The position numbers and the translations under genes were made by a program. 64,000 bases of DNA from Ustilaginoidea virens. Its lineage: Eukaryota; Ascomycota; Sordariomycetes; Hypocreales; Clavicipitaceae. The DNA lies in contig NC_057321.1 in the NCBI RefSeq assembly GCF_000687475.1, positions 992,001 through 1,056,000 of the forward strand, given 5' to 3'. The notes under the pieces were generated by a model. It did no database searches. It was given only the letters and a program-made list of their open reading frames with translations, and was not told the DNA's origin. Each line of letters starts with the position of its first letter. Position 1 is the first letter of the stretch. Shown here piece by piece: positions 13,403-26,305 of the stretch.

Positions 13403-13896
13403 CTTTTTGGTTACCTCTCCTCTTGGAGCAGGAGTAGACTATATCTTAAGCTGGGGCGCAGGAGCGTGCAGGCCGCACCTCCCTACGCTAGCCTATTACT
13501 GTTTAGTCGTTGAACTGCATCTATATCCAGGCCCCCCCCCCCAACCCTAGGGGAGGGGGGGGGGGACCGGACGTAGGACTTGGCTGCGGATTGCCTATTG
13601 TTCCATCTGGCGCGTTTTTACTGTACCCTGAGGTCATTACCCCGGCTACGGGCTGTCTTTCGACGCCCGCTTAGTAGCGACCAGCTTTAGGGTGTTCCCG
13701 CAATTTGATGATGTCGCGGGGGCTCGCGCCGCCTACTAGCAACGCCTTTTACGTTACTTGACCCTCTCGAAGATAGTTTGCAGCGGATCGCTGCCGGGCG
13801 CCTGTTGTTGCGTAACGACCGCCCCTAGGGCTTCTCGTGCTATTTGAGTTATAGTTACTCCCGCCGTTTACCCGCGCTTGGTTGAATTACTTTACT

Positions 13897-13930
<34 letters not shown>

Positions 13931-16084
13931 CGTCAATACCACTTTCTGGCCATCGCAATGCTATGTTTTAATTAGATAGTCAGATTCCCCTTGTCTGTAC
14001 TAATTCTAAGTTGGTTGTTAAATGTGCGCCGGACGGCCGAGGCCTGCTAAGGGTATTAGCACCCGGATGCTGGCCGCCGCCGGCCGGTTGCCCGGCTAGT
14101 GGTGGCCTGCTCCTAGGGCGTTCTCCCAAGGCCTAATGCACCCAACCCTTAGAGCCAATCCTTATCCTGAAGTTACGGATCTATTTTGCCGACTTCCCTT
14201 ATTTATATTGTTCTATCAACTAGAGGCTGTTCACCTTGGAGACCTGCTGCGGTTATGAGTACGACCTGGCGTGAGAATTATTCCCTCCTGCGGATTTTCA
14301 AAAGATATTGGGAGTGTACCGAACCTAGCAGAGGTGCTGGGCTCTTCCGGCCGTTAAACCCTAGCTCCGGACAAACCGATTTTAGGGTGAGAGACTGTTA
14401 AGAAGAAAAGAGAACTCTGCTTGGGGCCCCCGCCGTCGTCTCCGCGTTTAGTTGCGTTGCCGCGTAAAACCCACATCCAGGCGCCGGAATGTTAACCGGC
14501 TCCCCTTTCGCCAGACGGCGTACGAGTGCGCCTTTGAAATGGAACTTCCCTATGGCTTAGGATCGGCTAACCTATGTCTAACTGCTGTTTATATGGAACC
14601 TTTCCCTACTTCGGTCCTTTAAGTTCTCATTGAAGTATTTACTACTACTACTAAGATCTGCACTAGAGGCCGTTCGACGCGGGCTTACGCCCTAGGCTTC
14701 GTTACTGACCCCTACGTCTGCCTACTCTTTAGGGCTTCGTTTCTACCCTGAGGGCGAGGTATGGGTGAGACGCTTAAGCGCCATCTATTTTCAGGGCTAG
14801 TATATTCGGCAGGTGAGTTGTTATACAGTCCTTAGCGGATTCCGACTTCCATGGCCACCGTCCTGCTGTTAAGATGTACTAATACCTTTTGTGGTGTCTG
14901 ATGAGCGTCTACTCTGGCATTTTAACCTCGCGTTCGGTTCATCCCGCATCGCTAGTTCTGCTTACCAAAAATGGCCTACTAGTGCTGATACATTCGAATG
15001 CCTACGTTCAGTCAAGTAATAAGGGCTTCTTATATATTTAAAGTTTGAGAATGGATGAAGGCTATATAGCGCCCCCGGGTCCTTAATTATTCGCTTTACC
15101 TTATAAAACTGAGATCAATACTGCTATCCTGAGGGAAACTTCGGCGGAAACCAGCTACTAGAAGGTTCGATTAGTCTTTCGCCCCTATGCCTATATTTGA
15201 CGATCGATTTTCACGTTAGAACCGCTGCGAGCCTCCACCAGAGTTTCCTCTGGCTTCACCCTATATAGGCATAGTTCACCTTCTTTCGGGTCTGGCCCCG
15301 TATGCTCTTACTTAAATCCATCCGAGAATATCAGGATCGGTCGATAATGCGCCTAGAGGGCTCTCACCTGCGTTCACTTTTATTCTGCGTAGGGGTTTAA
15401 TACCCGAATACTTGCATACGAAGACGACTCTTTAGTCTGTGTTTTAAGACGGGTCGCTGATAACTATTACGCTAGTATCCTAGCAAAAGATGCGCGAACC
15501 TCAGTCCGCCCCAGGGTATTATGCGGCGGGCTATAATACTCCCGGAGGAGCCATGTTCCCGGAGCCTTTATCCCCTAGGGCAAACTGATGCTAGCCTGGG
15601 CCTGGCGGAGTGCACTAGCGGGAGACCGCTGGATGATCCGCCGAGGCCCACGTCTGGTTACAAGCGCTTCCCTTTTAACAATTTTACGTACTATTTAACC
15701 CTCTTTTTAAAGTGCTTTTTATCTTTCAATTACTCTACTTATGCGCTATCGGTCTCTAGCCGGTATTTAGCTTTAGGAGATATATACCTCCTATTTAGAG
15801 TAGTATTCCTAAACTATTCGACTCGTCGAAGGAGCTTTATAGAGGCTCGGCGTTTAGCCAAATGGGGCTCTCACCCTCTATAGCGTCCCGTTCTAGGGAA
15901 CTCGGAAGGCACCTCGCTAGAAGCATCCTCTACAAATTACAACTCGGGCCCTAGGGGGCCAGATTTCAAATTTAAGTTATTACCGCTTTACTCGCCATTA
16001 CTAAGGCAATCCCTATTAGTTTCTTTTCCTCCGCTTATTGATATACTTAAGTTTAGCGGGTATTCCTACCTAATTCGAGGTTAA
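12285..16084 (-). rRNA. 28S rRNA gene copy, partly RIP-mutated
   Basis: The reverse complement matches fungal large-subunit rRNA from its 5' end (16084, next to the universal priming site TCCTCCGCTTATTGATAT) to the 3' end near 12285. The span is 3800 bp; subtracting a 444-bp group I intron leaves about 3356 nt, the usual length. Mutation is uneven. Roughly 12300-15600 is close to intact with scattered C-to-T changes at CA. The 5' third is increasingly AT-biased. It is probably not a functional copy, since the linked 5.8S and 18S are ruined. The exact 3' boundary is approximate. Confidence 0.9.
13403..13846 (-). other. Group I intron at LSU position L1921
   Basis: The 28S is interrupted between AACTATAACT (normally ATGACT) and CTCTTAAGGTAGCC, the site called L1921. 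The upstream exon ends in U and the intron ends in G, as group I introns require. Core pairing is visible on the reverse strand: GACTAAACAGTAATAGG (R side of P7) and AAGATATAGTC (S side). No homing endonuclease ORF is present. Introns at this site are known from insect-pathogenic Hypocreales. The core looks intact, unlike the decayed 18S intron. Confidence 0.85.
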
Positions 16085-16266
16085 CTCTTAAGAAATTAGG
16101 CGTTTTATAGGCAATAGCTGCGCCACGCTCTAAATGCGAAGATAATTAAATTACTATATAAAGGAGGCTACAATAAGACTACCGATTTATTTCAGGGGCG
16201 GCCTACTTAGGCTAATAGGCAGGGCCGATCCTTAATACTAAGCGCAAAAAAGAGCTTAAAGGTTAA
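16085..16266 (-). other. ITS2 relic
   Basis: This is the 182-bp spacer between the 5.8S and 28S, heavily AT-shifted; length is normal for an ascomycete. Confidence 0.8.
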
Positions 16267-16424
16267 AATAATATTCGAATAGGCATACCTACTAAAATAC
16301 TAGCAGGCGTAATATGCATTTAAAGATTCAATAATTTACTGAATTCTGCAATTTATATTACTTATTGCATTTCGCTATATTTTTTATCGATACTAGAACT
16401 AAGAGATCTATTATTAAAAGTTTT
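16267..16424 (-). rRNA. 5.8S rRNA, RIP-mutated
   Basis: The 158-bp length is exactly that expected. The reverse complement matches 5.8S with many C-to-T and G-to-A changes: the plus strand has GCTATATTTTTTATCGATAC where the functional gene has a far more GC-rich version. A working 5.8S would not tolerate this, so the copy is a pseudogene. Confidence 0.9.
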
Positions 16425-16638
16425 AATTTATTTTGATTTATAAAAATCTACTTAGATATATATTAGAAAATATAAAAGTTTTTTTAGTTATATCCTCTAG
16501 CGGGCGCCTAGTTCTGGGTGCCCTCCCCCTCTTAGGCGCGAGGGTATTAGGGGGGAGGCGGCTGCCTAGGGCTTAAAAGCCCGCCGAAGTAATAATATAG
16601 GTATAGGTTTATATAGGGTTTAAAGCATAAAAACTTAG
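16425..16638 (-). other. ITS1 relic
   Basis: This 214-bp spacer lies between 18S and 5.8S. A GC-rich hairpin-like island sits at about 16500-16585 within AT-rich sequence. Confidence 0.75.
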
Positions 16639-18512
16639 TAATAATCCCTCTATTGGTTTACTAATAGAGACCTTATTACGACTTTTACTTCCTCTAAATA
16701 ATTAAGTTTAGAGAGCTTTCTAGCCCTAAGTAGTAGTTACCTACCTCTTTAGGCTAGTCTAGATGCCTTATTAAGCTATTCAATCGGTAGTAGCGATAGG
16801 CAGTATATATAAAAGGTAGGGATATAATTAATATAAGCTAATGATTTACGCTTATTAGGGATTCCTCGTTAAAAAGTAATAATTATAATGCTCTATCTTT
16901 AGTACAATAGAGTTTAATAAGATTATTTAGGCCTTTTAGCTAAAAGAGTATTTACTAGCTCTATTAGTATAGTATATATATAGCCTAAAATATCTAAGGG
17001 CATTATAGACTTATTATTACTTTAAACTTCTATTAGCTTAAGCTAATAGTCCCTCTAAGAAGCTAGCATACTATTAAAGCAATATAAGCTATTTAATAGG
17101 TTAAAGTCTCGTTCGTTATTATAATTAAGTAGATAAATTACTCTACTAACTAAGAATAGCTATATACTACTATTTATAAAATTAAAAAAGAGCTTTTAAT
17201 CTATTAATCCTTATTATATCTAAACCTAGTAAGTTTCCTTATATTAAGTTAAATTAAGCTATAGGCTCCCGGTTATTTTTACTTCTAGGGCCTTATACCC
17301 TACTAGAAGGGGCGGGTTATATAGTTGCTATATATACTTTTATATGCGCCCGGACTTTATCTTAGGTAGCGGTAGGCGCCTAGCCTATAAGTATATAGCT
17401 TATACCGTAAGAGCCTATACTACTTATCCCCGTTAAGTCTTTAAACCTTCCCTATATGCGACCCCTATAGAGGCTATACTATAGGGGCTTAGCTGCAGAT
17501 TATTTATTATAGTATCCTCTTATATTACTTCTGATACCTAAGGTTATTAGCCTAATAAATAGGCATTAATTTTTTAATACCTATTTAAAGCGAAAGCTTT
17601 AGGAGTTCCCTATTAATTTAAGGGTATCGCCCTACTATAGGCAGTAGGATTAGCTATTAGTTTAGGGGAGAGAAGCTCTCCCTTAGGAATACTATTAACC
17701 CTTTTAGGCGGCTTTTTAGAGTAGAATTAACTATAGCTTTATAGATTAGGTTTACCCTTAGTAGTGCCTTTCCGTTAATTTTTTTAAGTTTTAGCCTTAT
17801 GATTATACTCCCCCTAAAGCCTAAATACTTTAATTTCTCATAAGGTACTAAATAAGTTAAAAAATAATATTATTTAATCCCTAATCGGTATAATTTATAG
17901 TTAAGATTATAACGGTATTTAATCGTCTTCGATCCCCTAACTTTTATTCCTAATTAATAAAAATATCCTTAGTAAATGCTTTTACAGTAATTAGTCTTTA
18001 ATAAATCTAAGAATTTCACCTTTAATAATTAAATACTAATGCCCCCGATTATCCCTATTAATTATTACGGCGGTCTTAAAAACTAATAAAATAGAACTAT
18101 ATATCTTATTTTATTATTCTATACTAATATATTTAAGTATAGGCCTACCTAGAGCACTCTAATTTTTTTAAAGTAAAAGTCTTATTTCCCTACTATACCT
18201 AATAAAAGGTATAAGGTTCTATAGAAGGAAAGGCCTAGCTAGACTAGTATATATAATAAGGCAGACCGGCTAGCTAGGCCTAAAGTTTAACTATAAGCTT
18301 TTTAACTATAATAACTTTAATATATGCTATTAGAGCTGGAATTACTACGGCTACTAGTACTAGATTTGCCCTCTAATTATTCTTTATTAAGGGATTTAAA
18401 TTATACTTATTCTAATTATAAGACCTAAAAGAGCCTTATATTAGTATTTATTATTATTACCTCTTTAGATTGGGATTAGGTAATTTATATGCCTATTGCC
18501 TTCCTTAGATAT
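16639..18512 (-). rRNA. 18S rRNA, RIP-mutated and 5'-truncated
   Basis: The reverse complement aligns with fungal 18S from its 3' end (16639) to roughly nucleotide 380 of the mature RNA, where a solo LTR interrupts it at 18513. Eight more 18S bases follow the LTR (19240-19247, including the duplicated five), and the rest is lost at the next Copia insertion. The 1874-bp span includes a 484-bp group I intron. Mutation is dense: landmarks such as TTAAGTTT, TCGATCCCCTAACTT and GGAATTAC survive among numerous C-to-T and G-to-A changes. Confidence 0.9.
17270..17753 (-). other. Degenerate group I intron at SSU position S943
   Basis: A 484-bp insertion separates the 18S stretch ending in ..GGGT (normally GGCGT) from GGAGCC. 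This is the S943 site, a known fungal group I hotspot. The upstream exon ends in U and the insertion ends in G. An R-like core strand (AAAGACTTAACGGGG) is visible on the reverse strand, but its S partner is eroded (TATATAGCA), in line with RIP. Confidence 0.75.
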
Positions 18513-19239
18513 TGTTGAAATCAGCGCCTTTTTAGCTGTATTTTGGTACTGGTCTCGCCACCATACGACGTCTCTGCGTTGAGATATCGCGGTGGCTATA
18601 CCAGGCGCTATGGTGGGGCATAGCGCCCCACAACGCCGATTACAGTGGGCCACAGCGCCGGTCACGGCACCGGCACAGCGCCCCACAGCCGGCCACAGCG
18701 GCCGGTCACAGTGGGCCACAGGGCCCACAACAGGCGGCGCATTTCTACGGGATTACCAAATGGGCAAACCTTGCTAATACCAGCACTTTCGGCCTTCTAC
18801 ATACAGTCACCCGCTACACCGGTCATTTACGGCAGACCGATATAGGGCTTCCGGCCCGTATGGCAGGCTGTTATAGGGCATCCGGCACACCGCTATAAGC
18901 CACTGGGCTTGGTTGGGTATGCACTGGGTATGATATTGGGCACAGACTGGGCACGGTTGGGCAGACCGACTTTTCGTCGGGTTTTTCGCTATTTTTGCGG
19001 TTTTTCATTATTTTCAATCACTTTTTCAAGATAGTAGAAATATGCCCAAAATTCCCTCTTTCTAGCTAGAATAGTCACCAACAATTAGAATCAGATTTCC
19101 CTGACATCTTTGCTCTGGTCAACCTCTCGTGCGCTTTAAAATCTTTAACCAGCTCTTTGTTTTATTTTGCAACGCCTTGTACGCCACTGTCGGTATCCAG
19201 TACATTTTCAACAGTGTTCTGAATCACCATTTTGCAACA
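18513..19239 (+). mobile_element. Solo LTR of family-A Copia with target duplication
   Basis: It is 727 bp, identical in length to the LTR at 6106-6832 and nearly identical in sequence. It is flanked by the 5-bp direct repeat GATAT (18508-18512 and 19240-19244), which is 18S sequence. A solo LTR forms when the two LTRs of a full element recombine. The duplicated bases match the already mutated form of the 18S (GATGT to GATAT). Confidence 0.92.
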
Positions 19240-19247
19240 GATATAAT

Positions 19248-19590
19248 TGTTGGTGTCACATCAAGGGGTACCCAGTTGTACGTAGGGTTGCGCGCGTGGT
19301 ATTAAGTACCGTGAGGTCACCGGTTAAAGGTATGATTACTTCTTTGATTATGACTGACTAACTAAGAGGAAAGAAAGGAAGCAAAAGAGTAATTACACGA
19401 TGTGGCCTTTTTGTGCGTGCCGTAGTCACGTGCTTCGGCGCGGTCGGGCCGGACTGCCCGCGTGCCCTACCGGGCTCAGGGGCATAGGGGCAAAAGTGGC
19501 CATATCGTGCGTAACGGGTGTGCGCGGCATATTTGTCGCAATGTGCCCAATTGGTGCCCAATTAGGCACCTTGCGATAGCGATTCCGATA
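19248..19590 (-). repeat. 3' LTR of family-B copy 2 (343 bp)
   Basis: In element sense it starts TATCGGAATC (mutated TGTCGG) and ends GACACCAACA. It pairs with 26306-26648. A purine-rich tract (AAAAAGAGAAG) lies just before it in element sense. Confidence 0.9.
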
Positions 19591-22500
19591 CTGGCAGCTT
19601 CTCTTTTTATAGAAGCAAACATCGGAATCGCTAGGATGTAGGGCGCACACATAGAAAGAAAAAGTGCGGCGCGGTCTCGGTAGGTTGTGCCGCCGATAAC
19701 GCTATCGCGCCGCGCGGCCGGCATTATACCGTACAGCCGGTATGTTGAATATCGCAGCCAAAACAAAGGGGCAAAAAGGGGGGGCAGTAAATATAGGAAA
19801 AAAAAAACGGCAAATACAGCATTAACCATAAGGAAATCCACCTACTTGCCATATATAACATCACCAATACCTTCCAAACGCAGTTAGATATTGACCGACC
19901 TCTTTACCCACCCTTCCATATGTATAACAGCCTTGTTTTGGTCGATAAAGGTCTTAAGGGCTTTATTAGGCGTTCCCTTAGTTATTGCGTTGGCAAGATT
20001 ATTATTCCTATTGATCTAACGGATCTTATAAATCTCCTGGCGCTCGTATGACTGTCGTAGGGCCATAATATCTATTATAAGCCTCTTTTCCTTAGTAGTG
20101 CCTAGCTTGACTAGGCATTCGTACAGCGAAAACGAATCCATATATATAACCGTGGGGATCTTCGGCAATCCCAGCCTGCTGGTAATTATATTAAGGGTTG
20201 TGCCTATCGCATATGCGATATCGACCCCTTGCACTATGCTATACAGCTCCGAAGCGAGTGCGCTACGTGTTACCCGCTTACTCTTTGTAGAGCTGTAAGT
20301 AATGATATTACCGGTCAGCTGGAAGGCGTTATTCGCAGTATCTGCCTCATTCCTTAGTATAATCACGTAACCAATCTGGGAGCTTAAATCTTTATTGTTG
20401 GCAAAGGATCCGTCAATAAATATAAAGATCTTAGCTGTGGTAAGGGCTAAATTAATGTACCGTAAGCCACGATCCTGGTTATCGCGCTGCTATTAAAGGC
20501 GCTTATTTAACCTCGCGATATCCTTAGGGTCAGGCTGTTGATATTATGCCGCGATGGATAGGTCGAAAGACGCCTTAGGCTGGCAGACCGTAGCTATATA
20601 AGTACTGTGAGCGTATTGTTCGATATAATTGCGCTAGGCCGTAGGCGTATTCTTGTCGATAGTCGCGATCTTCTTATTTTGACCTTTCTGGCGTAATGTT
20701 ATACCGTTAGTATTGGCCGTCAGTATATACCCGTTAAATATTAGGGGCACGGTTGGTGATAGCTTCGTCTTAGGCTTAGCATTAAAGCCTGCCTTAGTAA
20801 GCTCTAATTCTTCCCGTTGGAAGAAGGCATTGTTACTTAGGCCGAGGGTATCGTTAGTCTGTATTCCTATAATACCGAAGCATATGGTATCGCCAGTACG
20901 GTTAGTATTATTAGTGCGGTTATTACTGGCGGATATCAGCAAATAGGGGTTATAGGTTGAAGTAGTTATGCCTAACTTCTCACGATGGTGCCGGAAGTAT
21001 GTCGCCCACTAGTGGGTGCCTGCCTTAGCTATTCCGTATAGTGGCTTCACTACTTCTATGATAGTATTATTAGGGTATTAGTGGGCTATTTACTTGGGTA
21101 GCTTGGTAATAATCGACCGATTGAGGGTAGTTAATAACTATATATAAGCCTATATGATATCCCGTATCTAAAGAAATAGGCCGTGGGAGCGTTATAATGA
21201 AGGGGCTATTGATATAAGTAACTGTTGATTAGCCTATTGGATTATAGGGGACTGAGTTAATATTAATCGTTTTTTATCGTTATTATGCCTTTGAATAATA
21301 AGCCTAGACTTCTCGTATGGCGTATCTGTGCCTTTACTCTTGATTTCTTGTATTATATATAAGTTAAATAGGCGTTAGGCTTTGTGTTAATCGATATTAA
21401 AGGTAATAAATCGGAATATATTACGGGCTTATAATGCTTCAATTTCTGTATGGTCTGATTGCTTAAAAGGGTCTCTAGGGGTTGTGATCTTGCCTTCCCG
21501 GCGTAATTGGCTAATAAGCTATAGGTCGGCCTGCTTTTTGGCGGTCAGGAAAGAGGCGTTAATAACGGTATTAGAAGCGATAGTATTAACGAGAGCCTCT
21601 TCTTAGTCCTTATTAATTATGACGTCGGATATTATATATGCTGGTAATGGTGATATTGGCTATAATGCCGGTATCTTAGCTAGGTTAGGGGTTAGCGATA
21701 ATAATGCCGTGGCTGTAGATAGTCTATTAGGGGTCGGCGATAATATCGCAACTGCAGGTATTATTATAGCTAGAGGTGCGGCTGTAGCCGGTATCCTGAC
21801 CTCTAGCCTGCTGGGGCGGGCCGGTCCTTCGGTATAGATGATATCTTTAGGATCGTCCGTATTAAGGTCGTGGTTATATGGTTTAATAACCGTTAACCGG
21901 AACTTGACCGGGCTATATAGCATCTGTATGATGTAGGTCTCACTATCGAGGCTGATTAGCCGGTACAGCCTATGCTATCCACCCTTTTCTCTCTATACCC
22001 GTATATCTGACTATAGGGGTAGTCGGTGGAGGGGCCGGGTATCTGGGCCGTTCCGTTAGGCGAGGGTATTGCGGACCTATCGCTTGGCGAGGCATTTCCT
22101 AGCTTTATTAGTAGCCTTTCGTAATATTAAGGCGTATTATAATACTAATAGGCTAGGCGGTAAGTTATCTATAAGTCGAGGATACGCTCTAAAGACTAAT
22201 AATGTAGGTATTAGACCGTTAGGTCTAGCGGAATCGTTGATAGCTTTTATAGCGAGCTGTAATTTCTGTTCCTTTATTATTAAGTCGCCTACTTTGTTGT
22301 TAATAATGGTATAGGCTTGGCGTAATAGGGCGTGATATCTTTCGACTTTACTAATGCTGTTGTGGGCTTCTATAGGAATTTTATCTATATTGATAGATAG
22401 AAGCCGGGCATTATAGCGGAATTCGGCAGAGGCGAAGTTGGGTCTGGTATTATAAACTATCCAATCCGGCGGGCTAAGGTAAGTATCGATCTAGCATTCC

Positions 22501-25500
22501 TTAAGGGTATTCTAGATATCTTAGGCCTTCTATTTTTGTGGATCGAGGAACCTAGCTGCTTAGAAGCTTATTGCAGTATCTACGATATATAATACCGGCC
22601 GATTGTTAATGTAAAGGATGTCGACGATAATTTTGTAGTTGAATTGGCTAGTATTATTATCCTTAAGGGTGAATTTAAACCGGTTAGGTGCCTTTGCGTT
22701 TATCTAGTATTGATGGTATATATGGGTGATGCTTTCGATGATATTGCGGTTAATATCGTTATAATTAGCCTATTAAAGCAATTTGGAGAGCCTGTTGATA
22801 GAGGGGTGCCTGAATTAATGATAAAGCTAATGGATTTCCTATAATAAGAGGTGGAAGGCAGTAGTATCCGTGGTATTGAAAGTCTACTATAGATATCCCT
22901 ATTTCCTGATAATTGGAACCTTAATATCCCCTTTAATAAGCAAGTTATTAATATTATCTAGCTTTATGCTTATCCTATCTATATCCGTAATAGAATAGAG
23001 AAAGGGGGTATTACTATTAAGAATATAGAAGGGGATATTGCCGAATATCATTGGGATATTTAATATACCAGAAGATATAGTAGAGCCTGCTCTAAAATTA
23101 ATAGTATGCTGTTTATTTGTTGACTCGATCGTTAGAGATTTTATTACTCTCATTAGGGCTCTTACTTGCCTTATGCCTACTGTGGATAGGCCGGAGGCGC
23201 TGGTATCCGGGAGGATTCCGCGGAAGGTATATTTATTGTAATATTCTTCTTTTAGAAAGGTAGAACTCGGTAAGGGCATTTGGAAGGGGTTAATTTATAG
23301 GAAGGCATATCGGTATAATTTATCTTATAAGGCTTATAATATCTCGATAGATAAAGAAGGTGGCGGTTCTATTTGCATAGGGGCTAAAAAATACTAAGTG
23401 GCTGTGAATTATAGTGCAATAGCGTCCTCTGTATCCTAATATATAACCCCTGCCATTATGACTTCAATATCTTTAATAATATTATTAAAATCGGTATCTT
23501 TAAGGGCTTAGTCGGCAGTCCCTTCGTATTCCTATAGGAAAACGCGGAATTTTTTATTATTAGGAGCGGTCCGGTTAGAGTAGTTCTTTAGCTATTATGC
23601 CTTTAATTTTTGTTACTTTTTATTAGTATAGTTAGATGACTAATATCCTGATTTATTGTAAATGAAGTATCTTCTTTGACGGGGCCTAGCTAGAAAGGCG
23701 CGATTCTATTATTGCTATTGAGGGGGTCTGTATCGTTAGGGGCGTTAATACCGGTTGTGGGATTGACTATATCTACAATTTATGAATAACGCTATATTAT
23801 TATTAATATCGTTAGTATCTTGATATTATTATTGAAGGAAATGATGCTATTGATTTATATGAATTGACTTATAGATAGAGAGGGATCGCTATAGGTTAGT
23901 GGCGAGGCCTTTAAATATAGAGGCATAGCGATATATGGCCTGGCTATACTTAGGGGTATCCCTTATAGCGTTAAGTATTTGCCGATGAAGCTCTATATTA
24001 GCTGTAAAGGGGGGAAAAAGACTATGATGTAGGCGCTAAAGTTCCTTTAGTAGGATATTAAGGTATTCTAGCTTTGATTTATTAGGATATTTTGCGATAG
24101 TTAATTAGAGTATTATTCTATTCTAATAGTGTAAATAGAATTGCTTTATGCTTTTATTTTCGAAATAGCTTTTAATTTTGCGGACTATATCGTTAAAAGT
24201 GAGGGTATTATGAATGCGTTCGATATTATCGAAGTAGTATATCTTAATATTGCCGATTAGTATGATTTGAAAAGCTCTGGCGAATATATAATCGGGTAGT
24301 CTTAGAAGGCGGTACTTACTCTTAAAGGATACTACCTTTAGTATAAAGAAGTCATCTATTTTGCCGCTATATCTATCCTCTGTACGATAGCTGTATAAGA
24401 GGTTAGATATCTTCTTCGAAATATTATTAAACCCGGCCTCTATATAGGCTCTTTAGGTATGATCTTCTTAGTGGTATTATTATTCTGGAGGGTATTCCGG
24501 AACGGCTTATCGGTAGCTTTATGGTAGGCTGGCGGGATCTCTGGCTGGGTTATCTTATAACCTGGGTTAGTCTAGGTTTACTAGTCCTCCCGTTAAGACG
24601 GTCTGTTTATTAGCTTGGGTAGGCCAATAGTACTGGGAGGGGTCTGGTGCTATGCCTATTTTTAGCATTATCGGGTGAGGCATTGGAGCCAATGGTTAAG
24701 GCATTCGGGCTTATAGGTTGTGGCTGCGATACTATAATTCGTGATATCTGGCATTAGGGGCAGCTGTTTTATTAATATTAGGGGCTTGCCTGGTGCCGCT
24801 AGTAGTGGTATATTGGGGAATATTAATATTGGTGGCTTAGAGGGTATCGCTAGCAACTTTAAGGGTATTGCCGTCGGCGCTCTCTATTAATTAAAGTATA
24901 TTATTAGGGCCTATAACCTGACCTCTAGTCCTTATGGGCATATTATGATTCCGAGGGGCATTAGGATAGCCGCTTCGGCTAGCTCGGCTAGGGGTATAAC
25001 CCCTAGGATAGAGTATTTAATCGGTCGGGCTATAGTTATTATCCGTTGAATGTTGCTATTGTCGGGAGCTTTCCCCTGTCTTAAATAGCGGCCTATTGTA
25101 AATAGGCGCTTTCCCTTTCTATTATAGCGGCTGGCCCCTTTCTTCTTTGGTAGGAATAGGGGCCTTCTTTAATGTAGATAGAGGGATGAGGGGTTGTTAT
25201 GCCGTTGGTATTATAAAGTCCCTGGGGGTTGAAGGGGCTTATGAAGGTCTTCGCGAGGGTAATTACGAGGGTGTTCGTAAGGATATTTATGACGGTATCT
25301 ATAAGGGTATTCGAATAATTATGGCGGGAAGTAAATTCCTCGAGCTTATAATAGAGGGGGCATTCTGGTTTATTTGTATCTCCCGTTCGGTATAAGTAGT
25401 AGGGACTGATTGTTCCCTATCTGGATTTAACCGGGATATAAAGGTTTTGCGTGCAAATTAGAGATCTATTTCCTCTTAAGGCTATTTAGGTATATGCTCT

Positions 25501-26305
25501 TATTGGAGATAGTAGGTAAGGGTCTTAACTGCTGACGATCCTATGCTTTTAATGTATACCCTATATTCCTATAGGGTTGTTTGGAATTCCCGTAGAAGCC
25601 GTTTATTGATACGGTTAAATAGCTCTTCGGTCTATTCCTTATAATTATTACGGAATTATTCCTATAGATCATCATCTATCTTATCGCCTGTTGTGTAGTT
25701 ATTGATAAGGTAGGCAATACGATTGTGTAACTGTTCGTCTATGGCATTAGTAGGGTCAATCTGCCCTTTTAAATTGGCCTAGTCTTTTGTGATAGTATCG
25801 GCGTGAGGCCTAAGCCTTTCGGGTAGTAATCCCTCTATCGTGATGTTGATAGGGGTAGGCGTAAGTATTAGAAGGAAGTAATTAATAAAAGGAAGAAAGA
25901 AATAATTAATGAAAAGAAGGAAGGAAGGAAGTAAGGAAGAAGCAATAGTCGGGCAGGATATTATAGGCGTTCCGGTTGCTTATTTAACTATTAAATATAA
26001 TGGTAAATAGGCTCTTTACCGTAGATGTTATTGCGGTTTAGGGTCGCTTGCGTAAGAACCCGCGTTTTGGCCTGCTAATTGTATTCACTGGCTGTTATAC
26101 TATTAGTATGATATTTAGCGATTATTCCTTATGATAGACGAGTAGGGAAGGTTAGATACAATCAGTTTATCCTTTAGTTTGTGATATCTATAGCTGTTCC
26201 TCTGAATAGGCTAGATCATGTTCCTTATTAGCACGATTTGATTAAACCGTCTCTTCTTGCTAGTCCTAGCTAATCTGTGAAGTGAACTTTAACTTCACTA
26301 ATCAG

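Noticed and set aside
15521..15883. 120-codon open frame
   Set aside because: Lies wholly inside the 28S rRNA.
18465..18845. Overlapping open frames rich in G, H and R
   Set aside because: They come from the GC-rich part of the family-A LTR.
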